NCBI RefSeq assembly: GCF_002157685.2
Contig: NZ_AP026738.1
Location: forward strand, 930,001 to 994,000
DNA length: 64,000 nucleotides
Source: Comamonas thiooxydans
GTDB taxonomy: Bacteria > Pseudomonadota > Gammaproteobacteria > Burkholderiales > Burkholderiaceae_C
Reading direction: 5' to 3'
A program made the position numbers and the translations under genes. Shown here one piece after another: positions 63,866-64,000 of this stretch. Numbering within the stretch: the stretch's first letter is position 1; every line of letters starts with the position of its first letter. The notes under the pieces were generated by a model that did not search any database, was not told where the DNA came from, and saw nothing but the letters and a program-made list of their open reading frames with translations.

Positions 63866-64000
63866 ATGAAAAACATCGTGATCCTCATCTCGGGCGGCGG
63901 CTCGAACATGGCTGCCATTGTGCGTGCATCCCAGCAGCAGAACTGGGCAAAGCAGTACAACGCCCGCGTGAGCGCCGTGGTGAGCAACAAGGCCGAGGCC
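63866..64000 (+). CDS. purN: Phosphoribosylglycinamide formyltransferase, N-terminal part
   Basis: The first 45 codons are visible: MKNIVILISGGGSNMAAIVR, then RVSAVVSNKAEA, the typical N-terminus of PurN, which formylates GAR in purine synthesis. The gene runs off the end of the window. It diverges from yceH, with 86 bases between starts. Confidence 0.92.
   Translation, partial: MKNIVILISGGGSNMAAIVRASQQQNWAKQYNARVSAVVSNKAEA

Overview
The window looks like chromosomal DNA of a Burkholderiales bacterium of the family Comamonadaceae, most like Comamonas. It is GC-rich and densely coded. It carries a tripartite tricarboxylate transporter with a separate Bug/TctC-type receptor, many chemoreceptors, and Burkholderiales-type gene neighbourhoods. 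The genus is inferred from gene content and protein character; no search was run. No phage, insertion sequence, CRISPR array or rRNA was seen.

Layout. 1-11 kb: the end of a dynamin-like GTPase gene, mutY, then a long minus-strand run nadK-recN-rapZ-creB-creC-creD plus a 93-codon gene. A textbook CreB-type direct repeat lies in front of creD. hrcA diverges from nadK and is followed by two tRNA genes. 11-16 kb: a three-gene signalling unit made of an OmpR-type regulator, an exported LysM/FecR protein and a CHASE2 histidine kinase, with a large hairpin inside the unit. 16-22 kb: trpS with an extra C-terminal domain, a site-2-type protease, a small membrane protein, yciO and an rnm-like PHP phosphatase. 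These look like one minus-strand neighbourhood interrupted by a divergently oriented chemoreceptor gene. 22-26 kb: two chemoreceptor paralogues whose signalling halves are nearly identical in DNA.

26-40 kb: recJ with an RpfE-like gene; a TctC-type receptor and sulfatase pair under a divergent MarR regulator; lolC-lolD; a soluble PAS-PAS chemoreceptor; TatD nuclease, a hypoxanthine-DNA glycosylase, a spermidine-synthase-like protein, a FlxA-like coiled coil and a lone GspE/PilB-type ATPase. 40-54 kb: tctB-tctA, a DUF3422 protein, an SDR with altered active site, a DMT exporter, a Nudix protein, a Na/Pi cotransporter, a small frameshifted gene with a 9-bp tandem repeat, the ribF-ileS-lspA operon and an HNH nuclease.

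54-60 kb is a purine (urate) breakdown island. It has two CMP/guanine-deaminase-like paralogues at its edges, a cytoplasmic and a Tat-exported hydroxyisourate hydrolase, OHCU decarboxylase (uraD), an MFS carrier and a divergent LysR regulator with a clear T-N11-A palindrome. No urate oxidase is present in the window. 60-64 kb: a PimC/PimD-like pair of acyl-CoA dehydrogenases, a YceH protein and the start of purN.

The best candidates for new biology are the CHASE2/FecR/OmpR unit, the periplasmic second hydroxyisourate hydrolase, the TctC-sulfatase-MarR cluster and the recently homogenised chemoreceptor pair.
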